Shown: positions 9,255 through 18,673 of the stretch, one piece after another
Layout: each line of letters opens with the position of its first letter
Position numbering within the stretch: the first letter of the stretch is position 1
Source of the DNA: Gallionella sp.
GTDB lineage: Bacteria; Pseudomonadota; Gammaproteobacteria; Burkholderiales; Gallionellaceae
NCBI GenBank assembly: GCA_025350705.1
Contig: JANXXH010000061.1
Coordinates: 1-54,345 of the forward strand
Direction of reading: 5' to 3'
Length of the DNA stretch: 54,345 nt
Notes under the pieces: model-generated
The model's input: only the letters and a program-made list of their open reading frames with translations
Told to the model about the DNA's origin: nothing
Databases searched by the model: none
Made by a program: the position numbers and the translations under genes

Positions 9255-9953
9255 TTATTTCGACACGATTACCAGGCCGCGTGATTTGCCGCTGGTAGCA
9301 TCTATGGTGGCGATCGCCTGTCGCAGGATGCTGATGCTGACCCAAGCCGGCGGATATTTGTACTTGGCCACATCCAGTATCAGCACGCTGTCGGACTGCG
9401 CATCATAGGCCGCCAATGCCGACCAGTGTCCGCCACCGACCTGTCCCAGGTTCGCACGAAAATAATTGGCGAGCACAAACCGTCCGTCATCCACCAGCGC
9501 CTTCTTCAGCAAAGTACGCAAAGCATCTTCGCTGAGAGTATCTCCTGCAATGGATGTTGCGCTGACACCTTGGCGGTTCAGCGTTTCGGCCATCTGTTCG
9601 CGCGTCATGCCCATCGCAAGCACAGTCTGCGGGCTGATGACCTTTGCGACCTCGGGGGTGAAGAAATTGCTCTGGGTAAAATAGGCATAAGGCGCGTAGG
9701 TCTGATCGACAGGCTTCGGTATCGGCATCGCGTTGAGTACGGTGACGGCGCTGGCCACGGAGCAATACGACTGGGTGATCTGCGTGGCGAAGTTCGGGGC
9801 GAGTTGCCAGTAATCCGCATCCGCCGGCATGCGGGCGCGCAGTATCTTGCCTTCCGGCGAGTCCCAATAAACGACGGCAGATTCCGGGCCAGCGTAACTT
9901 GATGCCGGCGACAGAAACGAAAAAAGAATTATTGCAAGTAAAAGATTTTTCAT
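9255..9953 (-). CDS. Secreted phytochelatin synthase-like peptidase (family C83)
   Basis: The protein has a clear signal peptide (MKNLLLAIILFSFLSPASSYA), so it acts outside the cytoplasm. The mature part is a phytochelatin synthase fold. The catalytic triad is visible as Cys64 in QSYCSVASAV, His176 in GGGHWSALAAYD and Asp194 in LILDVAKYKY. Short bacterial homologues mainly cleave glycine from glutathione and make little phytochelatin. At 232 aa this is the short, prokaryotic form without the eukaryotic C-terminal metal-sensing region. It stands alone between the chemoreceptor and ybiT. A link to metals or to glutathione from the nearby gshA is only an inference. Confidence 0.88.
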   Translation of the reverse strand: MKNLLLAIILFSFLSPASSYAGPESAVVYWDSPEGKILRARMPADADYWQLAPNFATQITQSYCSVASAVTVLNAMPIPKPVDQTYAPYAYFTQSNFFTPEVAKVISPQTVLAMGMTREQMAETLNRQGVSATSIAGDTLSEDALRTLLKKALVDDGRFVLANYFRANLGQVGGGHWSALAAYDAQSDSVLILDVAKYKYPPAWVSISILRQAIATIDATSGKSRGLVIVSK

Positions 9954-10020
9954 AAGTTGGCTTTTTGCTCCTGCAAGCGCCTTATCGCGACCAGTTGTTT
10001 AAGTTTACTTAGTACAATCC

Positions 10021-11619
10021 TTACAGTGCCATTCCCTGATCGCGCAGATATTCTTCGTAAGTACCATGGTAATCGGAAATACCCTTTGCGGTGATCTCGA
10101 TGATGCGCGTTGCCAGCGAAGAGACGAATTCGCGGTCGTGGCTGACGAATATCAATGTGCCTTTGTATTCCAACAACGCGGTGTTGAGCGACTCTATGGA
10201 TTCCATGTCCATGTGATTGGTAGGTTCGTCCATCAGCAGCACGTTATTCCTTTGCAGCATAAGCTTGCCGAACAACATGCGGCCTTTCTCGCCGCCGGAC
10301 AGTACCTTCACGCGTTTCTTGGCATCGTCGCCGGAGAACAGCAAACGACCGAGAGTGGCGCGCACGGTTTGATCGTCATCGTTCGGGCCGCGCCAATAAG
10401 CCATCCAGTCGGTCATGCTTTTGTCTTCGGCAAAATCGGTGGTGTGATCCTGTGCGTAGTAGCCGATCTTGGCCTTGTCGGTCCATTTGATGGTGCCGGT
10501 GTCGGGTTGCAGGTCGCCTGCCAGGCAGCGCAGCAACGTGGTCTTGCCGATACCGTTCGGACCGATGATGGCGACTTTTTCGCCCGCATCGATGCGGAAG
10601 TTCACGTTGGAAAAAAGCATCTTGTCGAAGCCCTTCGCCATCTTCTGTACCTCAACCGCAGTGCGATGCAGCTTCTCGCGCTCGTCGTATTCAAAGCGGA
10701 TGAACGGATACTGGCGGCTGGATGGTTTGATGTCTTCTATTTTAATTTTGTCGATCTGGCGCGCGCGTGAGGTGGCCTGCTTGGCCTTGGAGGCATTCGC
10801 AGAAAAACGCGCGACGAAGGCTTTCAGCTCGGCGACTTTTTCCTTGGCCTTGGCATTGTCCGACGATTGCTGCTCGCGCGCCTGCGTGGAGGCCAGCATG
10901 TATTCGTCATAGGTGCCGGGGTAGGTGGTGATCTTGCCGTAGTCCAGATCGGACATATGGGTACACACGCTATTTAAAAAATGGCGGTCGTGCGAGATGA
11001 TGACCATCGTGCAAGTGCGCGCGTTGAGGATATTTTCCAGCCAGCGTATGGTATTGATGTCGAGGTTGTTGGTCGGTTCATCGAGCAGCAGGATGTCCGG
11101 GTTGGAGAACAGCGCCTGCGCCAGCAGCACTCGCAGCTTGAAGCCGGGCGCGACCGCGCTCATCGGACCCTGGTGCAACTCGATCGGGATGCCCACGCCA
11201 AGCAGCAGTTCACCGGCGCGCGGTTCGGCGGTGTAACCATCGAATTCGGCGAACTCGGCTTCCAGATCGGCGGCGCGCATGTAGTCTTCCTCGCTGGCAT
11301 CCGGGTTGGCATAGATCGCATCGCGTTCAGACATCGCCGCCCACATCTCGGCATGACCCATCATCACCACATCCAGCACGCGCATGTCTTCAAAGGCGAA
11401 CTGATCCTGACGCAGCTTGCCCAAGCGTTCGGTCTTGTCCAGCATAACCTCGCCGGAGCTTTGCTCCAGATCGCGCCCGAGGATCTTCATGAAAGTGGAC
11501 TTGCCGCAGCCGTTCGCGCCGATCAATCCGTAACGGTTGCCGTCGCCGAACTTTACGGAGACGTTTTCAAACAGGGGTTTCGCCCCGAACTGCATGGTGA
11601 TATTGGCGGTGGAAAGCAT
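10021..11619 (-). CDS. ybiT: ABC-F family ATPase YbiT
   Basis: ABC-F proteins have two ATPase domains and no membrane part. They bind the ribosomal E site and modulate translation. The N-terminus ([20 protein letters not shown]) and the whole sequence follow E. coli YbiT closely. The first Walker A is GANGCGKST, with [11 protein letters not shown] as Walker B. The second is GPNGIGKTT, with [11 protein letters not shown]. The charged linker between the halves ([19 protein letters not shown]) is present. Length (532 aa) is as expected. It diverges from gshA, so the 120-base gap probably carries both promoters. Confidence 0.95.
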   Translation of the reverse strand: MLSTANITMQFGAKPLFENVSVKFGDGNRYGLIGANGCGKSTFMKILGRDLEQSSGEVMLDKTERLGKLRQDQFAFEDMRVLDVVMMGHAEMWAAMSERDAIYANPDASEEDYMRAADLEAEFAEFDGYTAEPRAGELLLGVGIPIELHQGPMSAVAPGFKLRVLLAQALFSNPDILLLDEPTNNLDINTIRWLENILNARTCTMVIISHDRHFLNSVCTHMSDLDYGKITTYPGTYDEYMLASTQAREQQSSDNAKAKEKVAELKAFVARFSANASKAKQATSRARQIDKIKIEDIKPSSRQYPFIRFEYDEREKLHRTAVEVQKMAKGFDKMLFSNVNFRIDAGEKVAIIGPNGIGKTTLLRCLAGDLQPDTGTIKWTDKAKIGYYAQDHTTDFAEDKSMTDWMAYWRGPNDDDQTVRATLGRLLFSGDDAKKRVKVLSGGEKGRMLFGKLMLQRNNVLLMDEPTNHMDMESIESLNTALLEYKGTLIFVSHDREFVSSLATRIIEITAKGISDYHGTYEEYLRDQGMAL

Positions 11620-11741
11620 GGTATTGTTTTAAACGAGCGGGACTTGAAAATGAAGGCGCGCATTCTACCACTACACGGCAGTGTCATCCTTTGTTCGGCG
11701 CTATCGGCTAGAATGCTCAGACCTAAATCGCAGGATACATC

Positions 11742-13028
11742 ATGGTTCCCCATCTCATCACCGCGTTGACCGGCCCGCTGCTCGATCTGGAGCGGCGGTT
11801 CCTGGATTCCATGCCGACCATCGAACATTGGTTCCGCACTCAGTGGTTGGAGCACGCCGTGCCGTTCTATGCATCGGTAGATTTGCGCAACAGCGGCTTC
11901 AAACTTGCGCCGGTGGATACCAATCTGTTTCCCGGCGGATTCAATAACCTCAATCCGGATTTCATGCCCTTGTGCGTGCTCGCGATGCAGAGCGCGGTGG
12001 AAAAAATCTGTCCCGAGGCGCGCGGGGTATTGCTGATACCGGAGAATCACACGCGCAATCAGTTCTACCTGCAAAACGTGGCGCAGATCGTGACCATCCT
12101 CAAGCAAGCCGGGATGCGGGTGCGGGTCGGCAGTTTGCTGCCGGAGATCACAAAGCCCACCGTGTTTCAATTGCCCAACAGCAGCACATTGACGCTGGAG
12201 CCGTTGGTGCGGCGCGGCAATCGGCTGGGGTTGGCGGATTTCGACCCGTGCGTGGTGCTGCTCAACAATGACCTGTCGGCAGGTGCGCCGGACATATTGA
12301 AAAACCTTGAGCAGGGGATATTCCCACCGCTTTCGGTCGGCTGGTACATGCGACGCAAGTCACAGCATTTCGCTAATTATGATCGCGTTGCGGGCGAATT
12401 CGCCGAGCTGCTCGATGTCGATCCCTGGCTGATCAATCCGTATTTCGCCACGTGCGACAAGGTGAATTTTCAGGAGCGCGTCGGGGAGGAGTGTCTCGCG
12501 GCACAGGTAGATGCAGTGTTGCAGAAGATACGCGTCAAGTACGTCGAGTATGGGGTGAAACAAGATCCGTTCGTCATCGCCAAAGCCGATGCGGGAACCT
12601 ATGGCATGGGTATCATGACAGTCAAGGATGCCAGCGAGATCGTCGGCCTGAACCGCAAACAGCGCAACAAGATGGCAGTGGTGAAAGAAGGCTTGCAGGT
12701 GCATGACGTGTTGATACAGGAAGGGGTGTATACCTTCGAGCACATCAACGAGGCGGTGGCCGAGCCGGTGATCTACATGATCGACCACTACGTGGTCGGC
12801 GGTTTCTATCGCGTGCATACCGGGCGCGGCGTGGACGAGAACCTCAATGCACCCGGAATGCATTTTGAATCGCTGGCGTTCCAGACCAGCTGTACGTTAC
12901 CCAACCCCGATTTCGCTCCGGATGACTTGCCCAATCGATTTTACGCATACGGGGTGGTGGCGAGGCTGGCTTTACTGGCGGCTGCGCTGGAAATCGAAGC
13001 CGCCGAAAACCCTCCGGAGAATCGATAG
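11742..13028 (+). CDS. gshA: Glutamate-cysteine ligase (betaproteobacterial GshA type)
   Basis: This enzyme makes gamma-glutamylcysteine, the first step of glutathione synthesis, in the cytoplasm. The sequence fits the PF08886 family found mainly in betaproteobacteria rather than the E. coli-type GshA. Recognisable blocks are the N-terminal PFYASVDLRNSGFKLAPVDT, LIPENHTRNQFYL, and the glycine-rich ADAGTYGMGIMTVKD that probably contacts ATP. Length (428 aa) is normal. The apbE start codon follows the stop codon directly, which suggests co-transcription. Confidence 0.92.
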   Translation: MVPHLITALTGPLLDLERRFLDSMPTIEHWFRTQWLEHAVPFYASVDLRNSGFKLAPVDTNLFPGGFNNLNPDFMPLCVLAMQSAVEKICPEARGVLLIPENHTRNQFYLQNVAQIVTILKQAGMRVRVGSLLPEITKPTVFQLPNSSTLTLEPLVRRGNRLGLADFDPCVVLLNNDLSAGAPDILKNLEQGIFPPLSVGWYMRRKSQHFANYDRVAGEFAELLDVDPWLINPYFATCDKVNFQERVGEECLAAQVDAVLQKIRVKYVEYGVKQDPFVIAKADAGTYGMGIMTVKDASEIVGLNRKQRNKMAVVKEGLQVHDVLIQEGVYTFEHINEAVAEPVIYMIDHYVVGGFYRVHTGRGVDENLNAPGMHFESLAFQTSCTLPNPDFAPDDLPNRFYAYGVVARLALLAAALEIEAAENPPENR

Positions 13029-14066
13029 ATGATCAAACTGATACAGCTCCTTGTGGTTCTTGGCGCTCTTGTGCTTACCGGTTGCGAAGGCAAAGAACCG
13101 CTGTATCAGGAGCAGGGCTATGTGTTTGGCACGCTGGTGGAGATCAGCGTTTATGGTGAAACCGAATTGCGCGCAAAGCAAGCGGTGAACGAAGTGATGC
13201 AGGAGTTTCAGCGGCTGCACGATATGTTGCATGCCTGGAAACCCAGTGAGCTCAGCGAAGCGAATGAAACGTTTGCCAAAGGCGAGAGCATGGCGGTTTC
13301 GGCGGAACTCGTTGCGATACTGCAAGATGCCGCGCAACTATCGAAGCAATCGAACCGGTTGTTCAATCCGGCTATTGGCGGCTTGGTGAAATTGTGGGGG
13401 TTTCATGCCGACGAATTCAAACCTCAGCAGCCGGATGAAAAACGGATCGCGCAATTGGTTGCGGCCAATCCGCAGATGAGCGACATCACGATCGAGCACG
13501 GCAGGGTGCAGAGCAATAATAGATTCGTGCAAGTGGATCTGGGCGGTTATGCCAAAGGCTATGCGTTGGACCGTGCTGCTGAATTACTGGGCAAGCAGGG
13601 CATACACAATGCGCTGATCAACATTGGCGGCAACATTCTTGCGCTGGGACAGCATGGCAAAAAATCCTGGCGTGTGGGTATCCAGCACCCGCGCAAGTCC
13701 GGCGCGATGGCTACGCTGGACTTGCACGATAGCGAGGCCATCGGCACCTCCGGCGATTACCAGCGCTATTTCATGGTTGGCAATGTGCGCTACTGCCATT
13801 TGATCAATCCGCGCAGCGGTTATCCGATGCAGGGAGTGCAGGCCGTGACTATTTTGACCCGGGGTAAACACGCCGGAGTGTTGTCCGATGCGGGTTCCAA
13901 GCCATTGTTCATCTCCGGTGCAAGTGGTTGGCAAGAGGCGGCTAAGCAAATGAATTTGTCCGAAGCGATGCTGGTGGATGCGCAGGGAATAGTCCACCTC
14001 ACAGCAGCGTTGCAGAAACGGATAGAATTCACCGACAAGAACATTCATCCTCAGGTGGTGCCGTGA
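13029..14066 (+). CDS. apbE: FAD:protein FMN transferase ApbE (lipoprotein)
   Basis: ApbE attaches FMN to Thr/Ser residues of flavoproteins such as RnfG and NqrC in or facing the periplasm. The first 19 residues form a lipoprotein signal (lipobox LTGC). The Mg/FAD-binding core is seen in VDLGGYAKGYALDRAAELL, ALINIGGNILALG, GDYQRYF and HLINPRSGYP. Length (345 aa) is usual. It directly abuts gshA, and its stop overlaps the next small gene by four bases. No obvious flavoprotein target is encoded nearby. Confidence 0.93.
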   Translation: MIKLIQLLVVLGALVLTGCEGKEPLYQEQGYVFGTLVEISVYGETELRAKQAVNEVMQEFQRLHDMLHAWKPSELSEANETFAKGESMAVSAELVAILQDAAQLSKQSNRLFNPAIGGLVKLWGFHADEFKPQQPDEKRIAQLVAANPQMSDITIEHGRVQSNNRFVQVDLGGYAKGYALDRAAELLGKQGIHNALINIGGNILALGQHGKKSWRVGIQHPRKSGAMATLDLHDSEAIGTSGDYQRYFMVGNVRYCHLINPRSGYPMQGVQAVTILTRGKHAGVLSDAGSKPLFISGASGWQEAAKQMNLSEAMLVDAQGIVHLTAALQKRIEFTDKNIHPQVVP

Positions 14067-14266
14067 ATGATCCTGAACAGGGCATAGTCGAGCAAAAAGT
14101 GCGCCGCGCGGTGGGCATCAATGCGTTGCGCAAGATAGGCGCAATCGTTGTCGAGGAGCAACAAACGGATACCGGGAAAACAAGCATGCTGCGCTGGTTC
14201 GTCCGCTATGGTTGGATCGTTTTGTGCGTTGCATTGCTGCTGGCATATGCAATGGGCTTAATATAA
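14063..14266 (+). CDS. Small single-pass membrane protein of unknown function
   Basis: A 67-aa protein starting at a GTG that overlaps the apbE stop codon. It has a charged N-terminal half, then one clear transmembrane helix (WIVLCVALLLAYAMGLI) that ends the protein. The family is not recognised. The tight overlap argues that it is translated with apbE. It may help an ApbE-dependent or respiratory process, but nothing in the sequence proves it. Confidence 0.7.
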   Translation: MNDPEQGIVEQKVRRAVGINALRKIGAIVVEEQQTDTGKTSMLRWFVRYGWIVLCVALLLAYAMGLI

Positions 14267-14280
14267 TAAAGGGGTGATCT

Positions 14281-14673
14281 GTGGCGGGGATTTTATTGGT
14301 GACGCACAACGGGCTGGGCGAGAGCTTTGTCGATTGCGCCAAACATGTGCTGGGCGAGATGCCGCGCAACCTTAAGGTGTTACCGGTGTTGGCCGGTGAC
14401 GATCCGCAAAAAAAATTGGCCGAAGGGCAGGAGCTCATCAAACAGCTTGATACGGGAGGCGGAGTGTTGATTCTGGCGGACGTATATGGTGCCACCCCAA
14501 GCAACATCGGACGGCAATTGTGCCATGCAGAACGTGTGCTAGGTGTAGCGGGATTGAATCTGCCGATGCTGCTGCGTGTGTTGTCCTATCCAGCCACGAC
14601 CCTGCCGGAATTGGCGAAGGCCGCTGTCGAGGGTGGTCGCGGGTGCATCACGTACATCAATCCGGGCAATTGA
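14281..14673 (+). CDS. PTS EIIA component, mannose/fructose superfamily
   Basis: A stand-alone cytoplasmic EIIA domain (130 aa) of the mannose family. The phosphorylated histidine is His9 in ILLVTHNGLG, and GVLILADVYGATPSN is the conserved core. It begins at GTG with GGGGTGATCT just upstream. HPr and enzyme I follow at once, but no EIIB or EIIC is present. In betaproteobacteria this trio acts as a regulatory phosphorelay rather than a sugar importer. Confidence 0.92.
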   Translation: MAGILLVTHNGLGESFVDCAKHVLGEMPRNLKVLPVLAGDDPQKKLAEGQELIKQLDTGGGVLILADVYGATPSNIGRQLCHAERVLGVAGLNLPMLLRVLSYPATTLPELAKAAVEGGRGCITYINPGN

Positions 14674-14674
14674 G

Positions 14675-14944
14675 ATGCTGCAACAGGATGTGGTGATAAT
14701 CAATAAACTGGGCTTGCATGCGCGCGCCTCCGCCAAATTCACTCAGCTCGCTTCAAGCTTCAAATGCGAGGTGATGCTGTCGCGCAACAGCCGCCGCGTG
14801 AACGCAAAAAGCATCATGGGCGTGATGATGCTGGCCGCAGCCAAGGGCACTGCCATCACCATCGAAACCAGTGGCGAAGATGAGGCCGAGGCGATGCAGG
14901 CATTGCTGGCTTTGATTAATAATTTCTTCGGAGAAGGCGAGTGA
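14675..14944 (+). CDS. ptsH: Phosphocarrier protein HPr
   Basis: HPr relays phosphate from enzyme I to EIIA. The protein has 89 residues, with the active His15 in NKLGLHARASAKF and the regulatory Ser46 in NAKSIMGVMML, the site used by HPr kinase. The start lies one base after the EIIA stop codon (TGAGATG), and the end overlaps ptsI by four bases. Ser46 and its context suggest that an HprK-type kinase exists elsewhere in the genome. Confidence 0.95.
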   Translation: MLQQDVVIINKLGLHARASAKFTQLASSFKCEVMLSRNSRRVNAKSIMGVMMLAAAKGTAITIETSGEDEAEAMQALLALINNFFGEGE

Positions 14945-16665
14945 GTTTTACTTTGCACGGTATCGCGGTCTCCAGCGGCATCGCCATCGGCCATGCGCAC
15001 CTGATTTCGCACACATCACTGGATGTGGCTCATTACGTGCTGCCCAAGCAATTCCTTGATGAAGAGATCGCGCGCTTTGATGCCGCATTGCTGGCCACGC
15101 GCAACGAATTTGCCAGCCTGCGCAACATTCGGCCCGCACATGCCGCTGCCGAGTTCGATGCTTTTCTGGAACTGCACCAGATGATACTGGACGACCCGCT
15201 GCTGAGTGTTGCGCCGCGCGAGATGATCGCCAGCGAGCAGTGCAATGCCGAATGGGCGCTCAAGACGCAGACCGAGACTCTGGTTGCGCAGTTCGATGAG
15301 TTTGAAGATGCCTATTTGCGCGAGCGGCAGACCGATGTGACCCAGGTGGCCGAACGGTTGCTCATGCAATTGCTCGGACACCCCGGACATCAACCGCCGT
15401 CGGCTCGTCACGATGTAGAGACGATACTGGTGGCACATGACCTGAGCCCCGCCGACCTGATCCAGTTCAAGCCCCATCAGTATGCCGCATTCATTACTGA
15501 CGTGGGCGGCGCGACTTCACACACTGCGATTGTCGCGCGCAGCCTGAACACGCCATGCGTAGTGGGGCTGCATCATGCGCGCGATCTGATCCTCGAAGAC
15601 GACCTGCTGATCCTTGATGGAGAGCAGGGCGTGCTGATCGTCAATCCCGACAAACCGATACTTGCCGAATACAAGCTGCGCCAAAGCGCATGGGAGCTGG
15701 AGCGAAAAAAACTCAAGCGACTGCGCAACGCACGCGCCAACACGCTGGACGGCACGGTCATCGAGTTGTATGCCAATATCGAAAAGCCGGAGGACATCGT
15801 CGAAGTGAAGGAAAATGGCGCGACCGGTATCGGTTTGTTCCGCAGCGAATTTCTATTCCTCAACCGTGACCACTTGCCGGATGAAGAAGAGCAGTTCGAG
15901 GCGTATCGCGCGGTAGCAACAGGCATGGATGGTCAGGCTGTCACGATACGCACCTTCGACCTGGGTGGGGACAAGCAACTGAATGGAACCAAGCGCGTTG
16001 CTAATAATCCTGCGTTGGGGCTGCGCGCGATCCGCTTTTGTCTGGCCGAACCGCAATTGTTCCGTACCCAGATACGTGCGCTTCTGCGTGCCACGCATTA
16101 CGGCAACGTCAAGATGCTGATCCCGATGTTATCCAGCGTCTCCGAACTCAACCAGACTTTGCAATTCATCGCGACGACTAAAAAGAGTTTGGATGATGAA
16201 GGCATCCCGTATGACCGTGAAGTCAAAATCGGCGGGATGATCGAGATACCCGCCGCAGCGTTAGCGCTCAACGTGTTCGCCAAGAAACTGGATTTTCTCT
16301 CCATCGGCACCAACGACCTGATCCAGTACACGCTGGCGATAGACCGCACCGATGAGGAAGTCGCGCACCTCTATGACCCGTTGCATCCCGCCGTGCTGCA
16401 ATTGTTGTCGCACGTCATCGGCACATCCAACAAGCTCGGCGTGCCGATCTCCGTGTGCGGCGAAATGGCCGGTGAGCTGGTTTACACGCGTTTGTTGCTG
16501 GGCTTTGGTTTGCGCCAGTTCTCTATGTTCTCGGCCCAGGTGCCGAGCATCAAGCAGCGCGTGCTCACCACCAACCTGCCGGAAATCGCCACGCTCACAC
16601 AAAAGATATTGCGTGCCGATGATCCGATGAAGATACGCGAACTGTTGGATCGGCTAAATTCCTAA
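14941..16665 (+). CDS. ptsI: PTS enzyme I (phosphoenolpyruvate-protein phosphotransferase)
   Basis: Enzyme I takes phosphate from phosphoenolpyruvate and passes it to HPr. The active histidine is His194 in GGATSHTAIVARS. The C-terminal PEP-binding barrel is shown by GLFRSEFLFL, IRTFDLGGDK and GTNDLIQYTLAIDR, with the catalytic cysteine in ISVCGEMAG. Length (574 aa) is standard. It starts at GTG and overlaps ptsH by four bases. Its last bases also overlap the end of the convergent outer-membrane gene. Confidence 0.95.
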   Translation: MSFTLHGIAVSSGIAIGHAHLISHTSLDVAHYVLPKQFLDEEIARFDAALLATRNEFASLRNIRPAHAAAEFDAFLELHQMILDDPLLSVAPREMIASEQCNAEWALKTQTETLVAQFDEFEDAYLRERQTDVTQVAERLLMQLLGHPGHQPPSARHDVETILVAHDLSPADLIQFKPHQYAAFITDVGGATSHTAIVARSLNTPCVVGLHHARDLILEDDLLILDGEQGVLIVNPDKPILAEYKLRQSAWELERKKLKRLRNARANTLDGTVIELYANIEKPEDIVEVKENGATGIGLFRSEFLFLNRDHLPDEEEQFEAYRAVATGMDGQAVTIRTFDLGGDKQLNGTKRVANNPALGLRAIRFCLAEPQLFRTQIRALLRATHYGNVKMLIPMLSSVSELNQTLQFIATTKKSLDDEGIPYDREVKIGGMIEIPAAALALNVFAKKLDFLSIGTNDLIQYTLAIDRTDEEVAHLYDPLHPAVLQLLSHVIGTSNKLGVPISVCGEMAGELVYTRLLLGFGLRQFSMFSAQVPSIKQRVLTTNLPEIATLTQKILRADDPMKIRELLDRLNS

Positions 16666-17414
16666 AATTCGTATTCAACCTGCATCCTGAAAGTATGGCC
16701 AGGCGCAGCGGTGCTTGCTCCGAATAGCCATGCGGCGTTGTACTTGATGTATTGCCGGTTGCCGAGCGCGAATTTGCCGAAGACTGCCGGGCCGATGCGA
16801 TGGATCTGTTCAGCTTGCGGATCCCAGTGATCCCATTTCCCCACCTCGCCAAAGCCTTGCATGCCGTATTCCAGAACGGGTTGCCAGCGGTATTTGACTT
16901 GCCACTGGTAACCGAAGTTGGTGACATAGGGCACGCCACTTGGATCTGTCTTCCCGAAGGCGCGTTCAAAAAGCAAGTTGCCGTTCAATTGTAGTTTGCC
17001 GAATTCTGTCTGGAACAATGGGCCGAACTTGAATTCCCAGGGTGCGTTATCGCTTACCGGTGCTTCCAGTTCGGTGATGAAGCCGACGTCAACCGGGTAT
17101 TGCCCGGTATCTGTGAGTTGAAATTTATTTTCCCATTCGGCAATGTTCGCAACTTCGCTGCCATTGCGTTCTTGTTTCAAATAAATCTCGGTGAACCAAT
17201 ATTCCTTTGCGCCGTAGCCGTAGCCGATGCTGGCGCCTTGTGAAGTGGTGATCCCGGCCAGTGGAAAAGTCGAGCCGGCCTTGAAGTCGATTTCCTTCTC
17301 GCCGTATTCAACGGCGGGTGTGTAGACGTAATCCGCAGCGCCCGCGAAGGCATCTTGGACGCACATCATTCCTGAGAACAGGATACATAAGCTATACGAA
17401 GATGATTTTTTCAT
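16662..17414 (-). CDS. Putative outer-membrane beta-barrel protein linked to iron uptake
   Basis: The protein has 250 aa with a signal peptide ending around FAGA. The rest alternates polar and aromatic residues in short strands and ends in phenylalanine (QVEYEF), as outer-membrane barrels do. No specific family is recognised with confidence. It is the last gene of a three-gene unit with an FTR1 permease and a cupredoxin under a Fur box. A role as a porin or scaffold for iron entry is therefore reasonable, but is inferred from context only. Confidence 0.75.
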   Translation of the reverse strand: MKKSSSYSLCILFSGMMCVQDAFAGAADYVYTPAVEYGEKEIDFKAGSTFPLAGITTSQGASIGYGYGAKEYWFTEIYLKQERNGSEVANIAEWENKFQLTDTGQYPVDVGFITELEAPVSDNAPWEFKFGPLFQTEFGKLQLNGNLLFERAFGKTDPSGVPYVTNFGYQWQVKYRWQPVLEYGMQGFGEVGKWDHWDPQAEQIHRIGPAVFGKFALGNRQYIKYNAAWLFGASTAAPGHTFRMQVEYEF

Positions 17415-17420
17415 GGCAGG

Positions 17421-18242
17421 TTATTTTTTGATTGAAGCGCGTGGGCGGGCAACCCATTTCATGCCGATGAAGATGGCGATCAGTGCGGTGAGATAGAAAA
17501 CGATCTGCATGCCTGTGGGGCGGGAGTCGTATCCGATCAGGCTGTGCAACAGCATGCCGGGCAGTCCGCTTTCAGGCAGTATCGCCGAAGTGTCCCACAG
17601 CGGCGCGGCAAGACTGGGCAGCAAGTCGGCCTGGATCAGGAAGTGTGCGGCCTGCGAAGCCATTCCGGCTGCCAGCAGTAATACCAGGATGCCGGTCGCG
17701 GCAAAGAACAATCGCATCGGCATGTGCACCAGCCCGGAATAAAGCGTGTAGCCGACCGCGACACCTGCCAGCAAGCCGATCATGCCGCCGAGCATCATCG
17801 AAGATTGTCCGCCATCATTTGAGGCGGCGATGCCGTAGAGGAACAGCACAGTTTCCGATCCTTCCCTGAGCACGGCCAAGCCGACGATGACCAGCAGCAC
17901 CGAGCATTCGCTGGTTCCGTCGCTGATCTTTCTTCCTACAGTTTTTGCGTTCCTGGCCAGTTCGGCGCCGTGCGACGACATCCAGATGTTGTGCCATGCC
18001 AGCATCACTACCGCGACGCCGAGTACGATGGCGTTGAAGATCTCCTGGCCTATGCCGCTGGCCAGCGAGCCGATGACGTCGGTAGAAGCAGCGACTGCTC
18101 CAGCGCCTACCAATCCAGCCAGCAGTCCGGCGAAAATCCAGCGTCTGCTATTGGGGACGTTGCGCGTCGCGGCAGCGAGTATCCCGATGATGATGGATGC
18201 TTCCAATACTTCACGAAAAATGATGATGGCGGTTCCAAACAT
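17421..18242 (-). CDS. FTR1-family high-affinity iron permease
   Basis: This is a multi-helix inner-membrane protein (273 aa, about seven hydrophobic segments). Two REXXE-type motifs, REVLEA near the N-terminus and REGSETVLF in the middle, are the iron-binding signature of the Ftr1p/EfeU family. It lies 13 bases downstream of a periplasmic cupredoxin gene and 6 bases upstream of a barrel protein, and the cluster faces fur across a Fur box. No EfeB-type peroxidase is present. The substrate is probably Fe(II)/Fe(III). Confidence 0.92.
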   Translation of the reverse strand: MFGTAIIIFREVLEASIIIGILAAATRNVPNSRRWIFAGLLAGLVGAGAVAASTDVIGSLASGIGQEIFNAIVLGVAVVMLAWHNIWMSSHGAELARNAKTVGRKISDGTSECSVLLVIVGLAVLREGSETVLFLYGIAASNDGGQSSMMLGGMIGLLAGVAVGYTLYSGLVHMPMRLFFAATGILVLLLAAGMASQAAHFLIQADLLPSLAAPLWDTSAILPESGLPGMLLHSLIGYDSRPTGMQIVFYLTALIAIFIGMKWVARPRASIKK

Positions 18243-18255
18243 GATGTTCTCCTGG

Positions 18256-18573
18256 CTAATTGGCTTGGGCGTCGATCACGCCTTGAGCGGTGGTACTGTG
18301 AAATTCTCCGGTGAAAGGGTAGCGTCCTGGAGTCAGCGGGCCGATGTAAATCGAGGCGCTGCTGTGTCCGGCAATCACTTTTTCCCGGTTCAGTGAGTAA
18401 CTGTCGAATTCCTCAGGAGTGGCATCCTGATTCTCGATCGATAGTTTGATCTTCACGCCGGATGGAACTTTGAGCTCGGCCGGCTGGAATCTATGGTCCT
18501 TGATTGTCAGCAAATAATCGTCGGCGTGCGCGGCGAGTGGAAGCAGCAGCGCGATCAGAAAAAGGTGTTTCAT
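18256..18573 (-). CDS. Periplasmic cupredoxin-domain protein of the iron-uptake operon
   Basis: A 105-aa exported protein (signal peptide MKHLFLIALLLPLAAHA) with one cupredoxin-like domain, similar in kind to the N-terminal domain of EfeO. Key features are HRFQPAELKVPSGVKIKL, EEFDSYSLNREK and YPFTGEFH. The usual copper-ligand cysteine of plastocyanins is absent, so it probably handles iron or stabilises the FTR1 partner rather than carrying electrons. It is the first gene of the operon and starts about 20 bases downstream of the Fur box. Confidence 0.85.
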   Translation of the reverse strand: MKHLFLIALLLPLAAHADDYLLTIKDHRFQPAELKVPSGVKIKLSIENQDATPEEFDSYSLNREKVIAGHSSASIYIGPLTPGRYPFTGEFHSTTAQGVIDAQAN

Positions 18574-18595
18574 AAACGATCTCCCAAATGTGTAT

Positions 18596-18620
18596 GCAAA
18601 TGATAATCGTTCTTATTTGC
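18596..18620. promoter_or_regulatory. Fur box between the iron-uptake operon and fur
   Basis: A 25-base imperfect palindrome (GCAAAT...ATTTGC) contains ATGATAATCGTTCTTAT, close to the GATAATGATAATCATTATC consensus (about 13 of 19 positions). It lies between the divergent cupredoxin gene and fur, so iron-loaded Fur probably represses the uptake operon and its own gene. Confidence 0.85.
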
Positions 18621-18673
18621 ATTTACAAGCACTTTCTGTCATGATGATTGCATCTAAATCAGGATTTACTGAT

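Noticed and set aside
18590-18673. N-terminal extension of Fur from an upstream ATG
   Set aside because: The added 28 codons include the Fur box, and the family begins at the ATG at 18674.
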